Of a DNA stretch of 19,872 nt, positions 1 to 5,814 are shown piece after piece (position 1 is the first letter of the stretch; every line of letters begins with the position of its first letter). Under the pieces are notes generated by a model, which saw only the letters and a program-made list of their open reading frames with translations, searched no databases and was not told where the DNA came from. This DNA comes from JBILCM01 sp044353165 (GTDB lineage Bacteria; Bacillota; Bacilli; Paenibacillales; YIM-B00363): NCBI GenBank assembly GCA_044353165.1, contig JBILCM010000040.1, positions 1-19,872 of the forward strand. Direction: 5' to 3'. A program made the position numbers and the translations under genes.

Positions 1-130
1 GATTTGTCTATCTTCCATATGTGGATTCCGTTGTGAATACGCGATGACGCATCAATCGCCTTACTTGTTTTGTTGTCCGTTATTCTATGATATAGTGCTC
101 AATATGTTTATTATTAAGAGGTGTAGTTGT

Positions 131-1615
131 ATGAAAAAATATTTAACTAGAATCATGAAAACTTCAAAACTGTTATTTGCATCTACTTTGTTAATGAATA
201 CTTTCTCTATTGACGCGACTGCTGCACAATTGCATGGAGGTGGTTTGCGTGATGAATTAACATCTAAAGATGGTAAGGTCAAAATTTCTTCTATGTACAC
301 AAGACTTCAACAAGCTATTGTTCTGTTAGTTGATTGTAATACAGCTTTTGTGAACAATGCTGTTAAAAGAATAGACAGTGAAAATAAAACAGTGAAGCCT
401 TTCACAAAAAATGGAAGAACCCTCGTTCCATTTCGTTTTTTATCAGAGAATATGGGGGCTACTGTAGATTGGGATGGAGCTAAGAATGAGGTTCAAATAT
501 CAAAGGATGGGCATACAATTAAGCTTGTTATTGGAAGTAATGAAATTCGGGTTGATCAAGAAATAAAACAATTAGATGTATCGCCAATGATAATGAATGG
601 AAGGGTATTCGTTCCAATACGAGCCATAGGAGAAGCTCTTGGTAAAAAATTTATATATCATGATGGTTTGATTATTATTTCTGATGATGAACAACTGATT
701 GATGTGACTAAAGATGTTCCAGTCGTAAAACTATTGATTCATGATTTGAAGAAGTTAGGTGAGGTTGACTCTATAGAAGATGCAGTGAAGTTTGAAGAAG
801 TGAATGGATTTGAAGGTAGATTATTTGAAGATCCACGGTTCTCTTATACAATGCCATATAGGATATTTGTGCCAGAGCACTATGATCCTAATAAAAAATA
901 CCCATTCGTTCTATCGTTACATGGTTTTGGCAATAGAGGGGATGACAATTTAAAACAAATAACGGAGAATGCACCCCATAGTAATATGTATGCGACGGCT
1001 GCTGTTCAACAAAAAGATCCTTGTATTATATTAGCTCCTCAAGCGATCAATGTAGGTCGCACTGTATTTTTTGATCCTACTTTACCGGGCGGGGAAGGGA
1101 AACCATTATCTTATACAGTAAAAACAGTTGATTACGATAAAATTGTTGAAACTGAGAGTTATAGGATGGCAATGCAATTATTTTATAATACATTAGAAAA
1201 ATATAGCATCGATAGCAATAGATTATATGTTACGGGGCATTCTATGGGAGGATTTAGCACATTTTATTTTGCAACCAGACATCATGATTTGTTCGCAGCG
1301 GCTATGCCTCTCGCTGGAGCAGGCGATCCGTCCAAGGCACATCTTTTATCTGATGTTGCGGTATGGGCACATCATGGTGAAGTAGACAGTATTGTTCCAG
1401 CGGATGGTTCACGCATAATGAATGAAGCATTAGCGAAAGTTGGCGGTGCAGAACACAAATATACGGAATATCCGAATGTAAAACATGATGTTCATCGTTT
1501 TGTTTATAAAGTTGATACGAATGGAGATGGAATTCCGGACGTCATTGAATGGATGTTAAAACAAAGAAAGAGCAACGTTCACTTGACTCACATATCGGTC
1601 CGTGATAAATTATAA
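131..1615 (+). CDS. Secreted alpha/beta-hydrolase esterase with copper-amine-oxidase-like N-terminal domain
   Basis: Probable exported carboxylesterase (PHB-depolymerase/CE1-like fold). Seen: a signal peptide (residues about 1-32, ending SIDATAA), then two copper-amine-oxidase-N type beta repeats, each with the NGR-x-[LF]VP-x-R signature (about residues 90-190), then the hydrolase domain. The hydrolase has an oxyanion motif LHGFGNRGDD near residue 263, a nucleophile elbow GHSMGG with Ser371, Asp419 in GEVDSIVP and His452 or His455 in VKHDVH. I chose ATG 131 because AAGAGGTG precedes it by 7 bases and a signal peptide follows; the frame is open from 44, but that start has no such signal. The family role (cleavage of polymeric or acylated substrates outside the cell) is inference; the substrate is unknown. 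The gene is more AT-rich than most of the window. Its last 13 codons run into a tRNA promoter, so the natural C-terminus may be near WMLKQRKS. Confidence 0.85.
   Translation: MKKYLTRIMKTSKLLFASTLLMNTFSIDATAAQLHGGGLRDELTSKDGKVKISSMYTRLQQAIVLLVDCNTAFVNNAVKRIDSENKTVKPFTKNGRTLVPFRFLSENMGATVDWDGAKNEVQISKDGHTIKLVIGSNEIRVDQEIKQLDVSPMIMNGRVFVPIRAIGEALGKKFIYHDGLIIISDDEQLIDVTKDVPVVKLLIHDLKKLGEVDSIEDAVKFEEVNGFEGRLFEDPRFSYTMPYRIFVPEHYDPNKKYPFVLSLHGFGNRGDDNLKQITENAPHSNMYATAAVQQKDPCIILAPQAINVGRTVFFDPTLPGGEGKPLSYTVKTVDYDKIVETESYRMAMQLFYNTLEKYSIDSNRLYVTGHSMGGFSTFYFATRHHDLFAAAMPLAGAGDPSKAHLLSDVAVWAHHGEVDSIVPADGSRIMNEALAKVGGAEHKYTEYPNVKHDVHRFVYKVDTNGDGIPDVIEWMLKQRKSNVHLTHISVRDKL
1583..1611 (+). promoter_or_regulatory. 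Probable SigA promoter of tRNA-Asn/tRNA-Ser unit
   Basis: A -35 TTGACT (1583-1588) and a -10 TAAATT (1606-1611) are separated by 17 bases and would start transcription about 5 bases before tRNA-Asn. The site lies inside the last codons of the esterase frame. The -10 is only moderately good, so this is inferred from spacing and position. Confidence 0.5.
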
Positions 1616-1622
1616 AAAGTAT

Positions 1623-1698
1623 TCCCTGATAGCTCAGTTGGTAGAGCACTCGGCTGTTAACCGAGTTGTCACAGGTTCGAGTCCTGTTCGGGGAGCCA
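1623..1698 (+). tRNA. tRNA-Asn (anticodon GUU)
   Basis: Complete 76-base cloverleaf: acceptor arms TCCCTGA and TCGGGGA pair, the anticodon stem CTCGG/CCGAG frames loop CTGTTAA (anticodon GTT), and the T-arm contains GGTTCGAGTCC. The 3' CCA is encoded. It starts only 7 bases after the stop codon of the esterase gene. Confidence 0.96.
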
Positions 1699-1716
1699 TT
1701 TTTTTTATTGGAGCTT

Positions 1717-1807
1717 GGAGAGATACCCAAGTGGCTCAAGGGGACCCTCTGCTAAGGGGTTAGACTGCGTAAGTGGTGCGAGGGTTCGAATCCCTCTCTC
1801 TCCGCCA
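1717..1807 (+). tRNA. tRNA-Ser (anticodon GCU)
   Basis: A 91-base class II tRNA with a long variable arm. Acceptor arms GGAGAGA and TCTCTCC pair, the anticodon loop contains GCT (reads AGC/AGU), and the T-loop is GGTTCGAATCC. CCA is encoded. It lies 18 bases after tRNA-Asn and probably shares its transcript. Confidence 0.96.
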
Positions 1808-1818
1808 GCGTTTGCAAA

Positions 1819-1842
1819 ACGCGCCGATGTGTGGCGCTTTTT
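1819..1842 (+). terminator. Intrinsic terminator after tRNA-Asn/Ser
   Basis: Short hairpin GCGCC (1821-1825) / GGCGC (1833-1837) with a 7-base loop, followed by TTTTT and a further T-rich stretch. It ends the first tRNA unit. Confidence 0.7.
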
Positions 1843-1864
1843 ATATTTTTGCCGAGATTTTCTG

Positions 1865-1893
1865 TTGCACAGCCAGGATGAAGCTGTTATAAT
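1865..1893 (+). promoter_or_regulatory. SigA promoter of tRNA-Glu/Lys/Leu unit
   Basis: TTGCAC (1865-1870), a 17-base spacer and a perfect TATAAT (1888-1893) preceded by an extended -10 TG. It lies 44 bases upstream of tRNA-Glu and directly after the preceding terminator, so it fits as the start of a second tRNA unit. Confidence 0.8.
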
Positions 1894-1937
1894 GTGCAAT
1901 GTCGCCTAAATCTGACGGTAGAAACTGTTTATCGCAT

Positions 1938-2009
1938 GGCCCGTTGGTCAAGGGGTTAAGACACCTCCCTTTCACGGAGGTAACAGGGGTTCGAATCCCC
2001 TACGGGTCA
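1938..2009 (+). tRNA. tRNA-Glu (anticodon UUC)
   Basis: A 72-base tRNA: acceptor arms GGCCCGT and ACGGGTC pair (one G-T), the anticodon stem CCTCC/GGAGG frames a loop with TTC, and the T-arm GGGGTTCGAATCCCC is perfect. The base after the acceptor is the discriminator A and is followed by TTTCC, so CCA is not encoded and must be added by nucleotidyltransferase. Confidence 0.96.
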
Positions 2010-2032
2010 TTTCCTTATAGTATTTTTATTGC

Positions 2033-2108
2033 GAGCCATTAGCTCAGTTGGCAGAGCACCTGACTTTTAATCAGGGTGTCGAAGGTTCGAGTCCTTCATG
2101 GCTCACCA
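2033..2108 (+). tRNA. tRNA-Lys (anticodon UUU)
   Basis: A 76-base tRNA: acceptor arms GAGCCAT and ATGGCTC pair, the anticodon loop is CTTTTAA (TTT), and the T-arm is GAAGGTTCGAGTCCTTC. CCA is encoded at 2106-2108. Confidence 0.96.
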
Positions 2109-2119
2109 TTTTTTTCTTC

Positions 2120-2201
2120 GCGGTCGTGGTGGAACGGCAGACACGCTATCTTGAGGGGGTAGTGCCCATCGGGTGTGAGGGTTCAAATCCCTCCGACCGC
2201 A
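2120..2201 (+). tRNA. tRNA-Leu (anticodon GAG)
   Basis: An 82-base class II tRNA. Acceptor arms GCGGTCG and CGACCGC pair, anticodon stem CTATC/GGTAG frames loop TTGAGGG, giving anticodon GAG (reads CUC/CUU), and the T-arm is GAGGGTTCAAATCCCTC. CCA is not encoded (discriminator A, then TAACG). Confidence 0.95.
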
Positions 2202-2209
2202 TAACGAAG

Positions 2210-2247
2210 AAGAAGCTCTCATTGGAGAGCTTCTTTTTTTTTTTTTT
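2210..2247 (+). terminator. Strong intrinsic terminator of tRNA cluster
   Basis: Perfect stem GAAGCTCTC (2212-2220) / GAGAGCTTC (2225-2233) with a 4-base loop ATTG, extended by A-T pairs and followed by an uninterrupted run of about 14 T. It clearly ends the Glu-Lys-Leu unit. Confidence 0.93.
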
Positions 2248-2430
2248 GATTTTGCCTTAAACTTTACTTATTTTTTACTTATCATGGTTCAATAAACATA
2301 AATTTTTGGTCTGCTCATCTTCGAAGATGAGAGCTGCCGGATGAAGCATAAGCTTATGTAATTTCGTCAAATAACGTTCGAGTGTAAAAAATACCTGCGT
2401 TAGTAGCACAACGCTGTCACTAATGGAATC
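2248..2430. other. Gene-free AT-rich spacer with two perfect palindromes
   Basis: No coding region is supported here. It holds a perfect palindrome CTCATCTTCGAAGATGAG (2314-2331) and CATAAGCTTATG (2347-2358). Neither is followed by a T-run, so they are not obvious terminators on either strand; their role is unknown. Confidence 0.5.
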
Positions 2431-2450
2431 TTAAACCAATAATGGTTTAA
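2431..2450. promoter_or_regulatory. Operator-like perfect palindrome next to -35
   Basis: TTAAACCAATAATGGTTTAA: 8-base arms with a 4-base spacer, directly touching the -35 box of the promoter at 2451. Position and symmetry suggest binding of a dimeric regulator; which regulator cannot be told. Confidence 0.45.
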
Positions 2451-2479
2451 TTTACATTGTGATAAAAAGGGGATATAAT
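2451..2479 (+). promoter_or_regulatory. SigA promoter of truncated copper-amine-oxidase-N gene
   Basis: TTTACA (2451-2456), 17-base spacer, perfect TATAAT (2474-2479). It lies 50 bases before the ATG at 2530, which has AAGGGAGAT as ribosome binding site. Confidence 0.8.
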
Positions 2480-2529
2480 CATATTTGTCGCTGCAGTGAC
2501 CCAAAATTAAACTTTAAGGGAGATTCGAT

Positions 2530-2892
2530 ATGAGACGCCGTTATATGTTAGTAAGTGCTTTAATGTTTGTTTTCGTCATGATAGGAAGTGGACATATGGC
2601 ATTTGCAAAGGTTGGACCGGACGAGAGAGGGGCTTATCGTCCGACAATTTATATTAATGGAGAACAACAAAATTTACTTGCTTTAGTAGCAGCTATTCCT
2701 CCAAGTGGTTCGACGGTGGTTCCGTTTAAAGAATTTTTTGCTATTTTAAATATAGAACCTGAGTTTGACAATAAAACAAAAACACTCACGGCCACAAGTG
2801 GTGAAACCACCATTACTTTAACCGCTGGAAAAAAGATTGCAACTGTAAACGGGAAAAAAGTCTGTCTTTTAACAAGTCCTTCATTAGTATAA
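2530..2892 (+). CDS. Truncated secreted copper-amine-oxidase-N domain protein
   Basis: 120-residue exported protein. Seen: signal peptide (residues about 1-26, ending HMAFA) and one half of a copper-amine-oxidase-N type domain: IYINGEQQ, then TVVPFKEFFAILN, then the DNKTKTLTATSGETTITLTAGKK strand pair and VNGKK. Full-length relatives continue after a VNGKKV..L..P..V segment with NGxxxVPxRFxxExxG; here the frame stops at SPSLV exactly before that segment. It is therefore probably a truncated or decaying gene, although its promoter and ribosome binding site (AAGGGAGA, 2515-2522) look intact. The +1 frame stays open for about 50 codons after the stop without a recognisable match to the missing half. 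Possible roles (cell-surface or stress protein) are unknown. Confidence 0.65.
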   Translation: MRRRYMLVSALMFVFVMIGSGHMAFAKVGPDERGAYRPTIYINGEQQNLLALVAAIPPSGSTVVPFKEFFAILNIEPEFDNKTKTLTATSGETTITLTAGKKIATVNGKKVCLLTSPSLV

Positions 2893-3079
2893 ATTTCCCG
2901 AGTACTCATGCCTGTCTTGCACATGGTGATAATCGCTTGCTTCAGCCACCCATTTTAGCAAACCCTAAAAAGGAACGTATAATCGTTAATCCGACCAAAC
3001 CGAGTGCCCAATTTACGCTGACGGTGTCCGTTTCTTGGGGTGTTCTGTAAACTATACTCACATTGTCGTGGAGGCTACA

Positions 3080-3361
3080 ATGTTAACATTCATTATGATT
3101 CATGTATTGTGGGCAGGGATATTTATATTTTTATTTCTTGAATTCATAAAAAGATTTCTTCCGTTAAAAGCATTTTTCTATACCAATGGAGTAAGTATGA
3201 TTATTGGTTTACTGTTTGTATTTTTGTGGGTAGTCAATGAAACGGATGGATTTAGTCAGTTAATTGGGGGATTTATCATAGCTATATTCTTTACCTTTTT
3301 GTTGTTTTTTTCTGGAATTGCTTATTTACTTCTGCATCATTTTAAAAATAAACGCCAATAA
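3080..3361 (+). CDS. Small membrane protein, three predicted helices
   Basis: Unrecognised 93-residue protein (MLTFIMIHVLWAG...). Three hydrophobic segments are visible at about residues 1-20, 28-52 and 58-84, with a basic C-terminal tail (HHFKNKRQ). I chose ATG 3080 because GGAGG (3070-3074) lies 5 bases upstream; the frame is open back to 3035 but those 15 residues look non-native. It is AT-rich like the esterase, and convergent with the yfhP-like gene that ends 35 bases away. No family assignment is possible from sequence alone; it could be a small membrane regulator, immunity-type or simply hypothetical protein. Confidence 0.65.
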   Translation: MLTFIMIHVLWAGIFIFLFLEFIKRFLPLKAFFYTNGVSMIIGLLFVFLWVVNETDGFSQLIGGFIIAIFFTFLLFFSGIAYLLLHHFKNKRQ

Positions 3362-3396
3362 CATGATCAAATTTATAGAAGTTTTCTTCCCATACT

Positions 3397-4260
3397 TCAT
3401 TTACTAGCGGATTCCATTAAGAACGATTCGCCGTTGCGGTAGAAGCGCGGATCAAATAATCGGATTTCTTCCGGCGTCTCTTCAATGACCACGATCGGCG
3501 ACCATTGGTAGAGTGTGCGTGCCTCTGGATTGTTGCGGAACAAATAATCGAGGTCTGCATTCAGATTGGACTCGAATCGCATCTGCACGTCGGAGCGGCT
3601 CCACACATTCGCGGTGTACATATCCACAATCGCTCCGTTCTGTCCGATGACAGCGTATTGACCCGGCACGAAACTGGCCGATAAGGTCACGCGTTCGTAT
3701 TGATGGATGGCATCACGATAGATGAGCCACCCCTGAACCGATTGCAACGCCACATGGCACACGATCAGCAGGCCTACCATTCTAAAGAGGAAGGGCGATT
3801 TTATTTTTTTGATTTTGGCAATGAGGAATCCGCCAAGGATGAACACCCACACCACAAAGTCAACAATGGGAATGACCCCGAATGTGACCCGGACAGCAGA
3901 GAAAGGTTCCAAATAACCTGTGCCCCAAGCATTGAACAAATCACTCGTACTGTGAATGAACACCGCAAGCAATCCGACGGCGAAGATGCGGCGATCTTTC
4001 GTTCGCCATATGAGGTAACAAATGAGCCATAGAATGACTGCGAACACGGGCACGGCAAAGATCGAGTGGGTAATGCCGCGATGCCACATCTGATACAACC
4101 CTTGCGTGTCCCATAAACTGGAGATGACATCAATGTCCGGGGCAAGGCTTCCTGCGACAGCCGTGAACCCGATGGCGCGTAGGAGGGGTTTCTCCATGGA
4201 TTGTTTATCGATGGCAGCATAGAGGGTCAGTCCAAAGAGGGTATGTGTGATGGAATCCAT
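3397..4260 (-). CDS. yfhP: YfhP-like membrane-bound metal-dependent hydrolase (YdjM family)
   Basis: 287-residue integral membrane protein of the YdjM/LexA-regulated hydrolase family, of which B. subtilis YfhP is a member. Seen: the N-terminal MDSITH with His6, PDID (Asp42, Asp44), the HRGITHS signature (residues 60-66), a later HSTSD, and about five hydrophobic helices followed by a soluble C-terminal domain of about 90 residues. The conserved His/Asp residues suggest metal binding; the substrate in this family is not established. GGAGGTG (4266-4272, minus) precedes the ATG by 5 bases. It starts 23 bases after the aroD stop on the same strand, so it is probably the second gene of that operon. 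A 51-base near-copy of bases 3760-3810 of this gene lies at 17111-17161 (see separate entry). Confidence 0.85.
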   Translation of the reverse strand: MDSITHTLFGLTLYAAIDKQSMEKPLLRAIGFTAVAGSLAPDIDVISSLWDTQGLYQMWHRGITHSIFAVPVFAVILWLICYLIWRTKDRRIFAVGLLAVFIHSTSDLFNAWGTGYLEPFSAVRVTFGVIPIVDFVVWVFILGGFLIAKIKKIKSPFLFRMVGLLIVCHVALQSVQGWLIYRDAIHQYERVTLSASFVPGQYAVIGQNGAIVDMYTANVWSRSDVQMRFESNLNADLDYLFRNNPEARTLYQWSPIVVIEETPEEIRLFDPRFYRNGESFLMESASK

Positions 4261-4283
4261 GGTCGCACCTCCATTGTCTATTC

Positions 4284-5045
4284 TTATTCGCGTTGCAACC
4301 CATGTGCCTTCTGTGCAATTTCTATGACCTTACGTACGTCCTCAATTGGGATTTGTCCCGGCGCTGAAGACTGTTCCCCTACGGCGAACGTGAGTTGGGA
4401 CCCGAACAACCATCCGAATAATCGGGAGATGGCGCCTAGGGGGCCCATCGAAATCGCAATCAGCGGCAGATCGATCTTCTGCTCGATGATCAACAAGGCT
4501 TTAAGGAAATGGAGCACATCTTCTAGCGTATTCGGCATGACAGCAACTTTACCGATGTCCGCACCTGCCGTGAGGGCGCGCACAAACTTTTCTTGCATCC
4601 AAGATTCGCCAGGTGTCTCATGAAAATTGTGGCATGACAGGATGAGTTGCACGCTATACTGTTGGGTCAGGCTGCGAATTTGTGCAATCTCCTCATCCGA
4701 ATGCGCAAGTTCATAATCGAGAAACTGGACAGCGCGGCTTGCACAAACGGCGGTATAAATCTCCAACTCTTCTGCAGGTGTCAGCTCTTGTTGCAAACTT
4801 CCCCCTTCAGCGATCGAGCGGATCGTAAAAATAATAGGCATACCGCTTGCGACTTCACGGAGTTGTGTGAGCACGTGGATCAATTGGGCCGGTTGTCGGA
4901 CACCTTCAAAAAAATCTGCACGCCATTCGATCACATCTGGCCTCTTCGCCACAATGCTGATGCATTCTTGTATAATTTCATCCCTCACGCGTCCCGTGAT
5001 CGGGGCGCAGACGGCTGGATTTTTGCCGAAAGCTAGTTTTGCCAT
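4284..5045 (-). CDS. aroD: 3-dehydroquinate dehydratase, type I
   Basis: Cytosolic type I dehydroquinase: dehydrates 3-dehydroquinate to 3-dehydroshikimate, third step of the shikimate pathway, through a Schiff-base lysine. 253 residues, the normal family length. Seen: EWRAD (residues 40-44, substrate-binding Glu/Arg), catalytic His139 in SCHNFHETP, Schiff-base Lys166 in GKVAVMP (27 residues apart, as in the Salmonella enzyme), SMGPLGAISR and the C-terminal SSAPGQ substrate loop. Start ATG 5045 is preceded by AAGGAG with a 7-base gap; the open frame extends to 5090 but without support. Divergent from aroK, which catalyses a later step of the same pathway, so the intergenic region probably serves both. 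Confidence 0.95.
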   Translation of the reverse strand: MAKLAFGKNPAVCAPITGRVRDEIIQECISIVAKRPDVIEWRADFFEGVRQPAQLIHVLTQLREVASGMPIIFTIRSIAEGGSLQQELTPAEELEIYTAVCASRAVQFLDYELAHSDEEIAQIRSLTQQYSVQLILSCHNFHETPGESWMQEKFVRALTAGADIGKVAVMPNTLEDVLHFLKALLIIEQKIDLPLIAISMGPLGAISRLFGWLFGSQLTFAVGEQSSAPGQIPIEDVRKVIEIAQKAHGLQRE

Positions 5046-5069
5046 GGATGGACTCCTTTTTTTATTTAC

Positions 5070-5098
5070 AATATAACACAGTTGTTTCAAGTTGATAA
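5070..5098 (-). promoter_or_regulatory. SigA promoter of aroD-yfhP
   Basis: On the minus strand TTATCA (5098-5093), 17-base spacer and TATATT (5075-5070) with an upstream TG (extended -10). It lies 24 bases before the aroD start codon. Confidence 0.65.
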
Positions 5099-5127
5099 AC
5101 GCAGGCGCAATACGCGCAATTGGGATA

Positions 5128-5136
5128 TGATATAAT
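5128..5136 (+). promoter_or_regulatory. Extended -10 promoter of aroK
   Basis: TGA-TATAAT (5128-5136) is a perfect -10 with the TGn extension. No good -35 is seen at the right distance, as is common for extended -10 promoters. It lies 36 bases before the aroK start. Confidence 0.6.
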
Positions 5137-5171
5137 GAAACAAATCACGATCAAGAGAAGAGTGTAGATGA

Positions 5172-5699
5172 ATGTCGTCTGAGAAGAATATCGTGTTGGT
5201 AGGTTTTATGGGTGTGGGCAAGACGACGATCGGTCAATTGGTGGCCGAACAGATGCAAAGAACATTCCTGGATATCGATGTATTACTCGAACAACAATTC
5301 GGTATGTCGGTTGAAGCGATCTTCCAGCAATTTGGCGAAGCGAAGTTCCGTGAAGCGGAACGTGAGACGATCCGACACATCTGCACAAGCACAACACAGC
5401 GTGTCTTGTCTCTCGGTGGTGGAGCATTCATGCAAGACGCGGTTCGAGAGATTTGTTTATCGACGTCCGATGTAGTTTACCTGTGTATGTCATTCGAAGC
5501 TTGGCGCGAACGGCTGCAATTTTTGTTGCCGAACCGGCCCCTATTAAAAAATAAGTCACTGCCAGAAATCGCAGCATTGTTCCATCAGCGGCAACCGATC
5601 TATGCCTTGAGCCATTATACGGTCTTTACGGAGCGAAAAACGCCCAAAGACGTAGCTAAGGAGATCATTCGGGTTGTAAAAAAACAGGAAAAATGTTAG
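5172..5699 (+). CDS. aroK: Shikimate kinase
   Basis: Phosphorylates shikimate to shikimate 3-phosphate with ATP, in the cytosol; fifth step of the chorismate pathway. 175 residues, normal for the family. Seen: Walker A GFMGVGKTT (residues 11-19), shikimate-binding Asp34 and Asp36 in LDIDVLLE, Arg60 in FREAER, the glycine triplet LGGGAF (residues 81-86) and a lid region with NRPLL. ATG 5172 follows a weak purine-rich site (AGAGAAGAG); an alternative ATG at 5168 is out of frame. The gene diverges from aroD. No terminator of good quality follows before the sugar-transport gene 115 bases downstream. Confidence 0.94.
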   Translation: MSSEKNIVLVGFMGVGKTTIGQLVAEQMQRTFLDIDVLLEQQFGMSVEAIFQQFGEAKFREAERETIRHICTSTTQRVLSLGGGAFMQDAVREICLSTSDVVYLCMSFEAWRERLQFLLPNRPLLKNKSLPEIAALFHQRQPIYALSHYTVFTERKTPKDVAKEIIRVVKKQEKC

Positions 5700-5734
5700 G
5701 AAATAAAGCGTTGTCAATTATAGAAAAAAAATTA

Positions 5735-5748
5735 TTTAAGCGCTTTCT
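5735..5748. promoter_or_regulatory. cre-like site (CcpA operator) before sugar transporter
   Basis: TTTAAGCGCTTTCT matches the cre consensus TGWAANCGNTNWCA at 12 of 14 positions, including the central CG and the flanking A/T pairs. It lies 67 bases upstream of the sugar-binding protein gene. Catabolite repression is inferred from the motif and from the operon's function. Confidence 0.6.
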
Positions 5749-5772
5749 TTTTGGATGCAAAAATGGTAACAT
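5745..5772 (+). promoter_or_regulatory. Possible promoter of the CUT1 operon
   Basis: TTTCTT (5745-5750), a 16-base spacer and TAACAT (5767-5772) with an upstream TGG (extended -10). The boxes are weak, but the -35 would overlap the cre-like site, which fits repression. Confidence 0.3.
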
Positions 5773-5814
5773 CTCTATTGCTAGATAACTATTTTTATTC
5801 AAGGGGGAAACAAG

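Noticed and set aside
1..130. Gene or promoter before the esterase
   Set aside because: No convincing -35/-10 pair with proper spacing and no coding signal; only a TATGAT-like box near 86 was seen.
1542..2260. Open frames across the tRNA genes on both strands
   Set aside because: They consist of tRNA sequence (for example GSRGPSAKGLDC, AEGPLEPLGYLSK) and are artefacts.
5046..5090. Longer AroD start at 5090
   Set aside because: The extra 15 residues include the promoter and ribosome binding site region; ATG 5045 has a good ribosome binding site and gives the normal family length.
5705..5750. Terminator of aroK from AAAGCG / CGCTTT
   Set aside because: Six-base arms with a loop of about 30 bases make a poor terminator; the right arm is better explained as part of the cre-like site.
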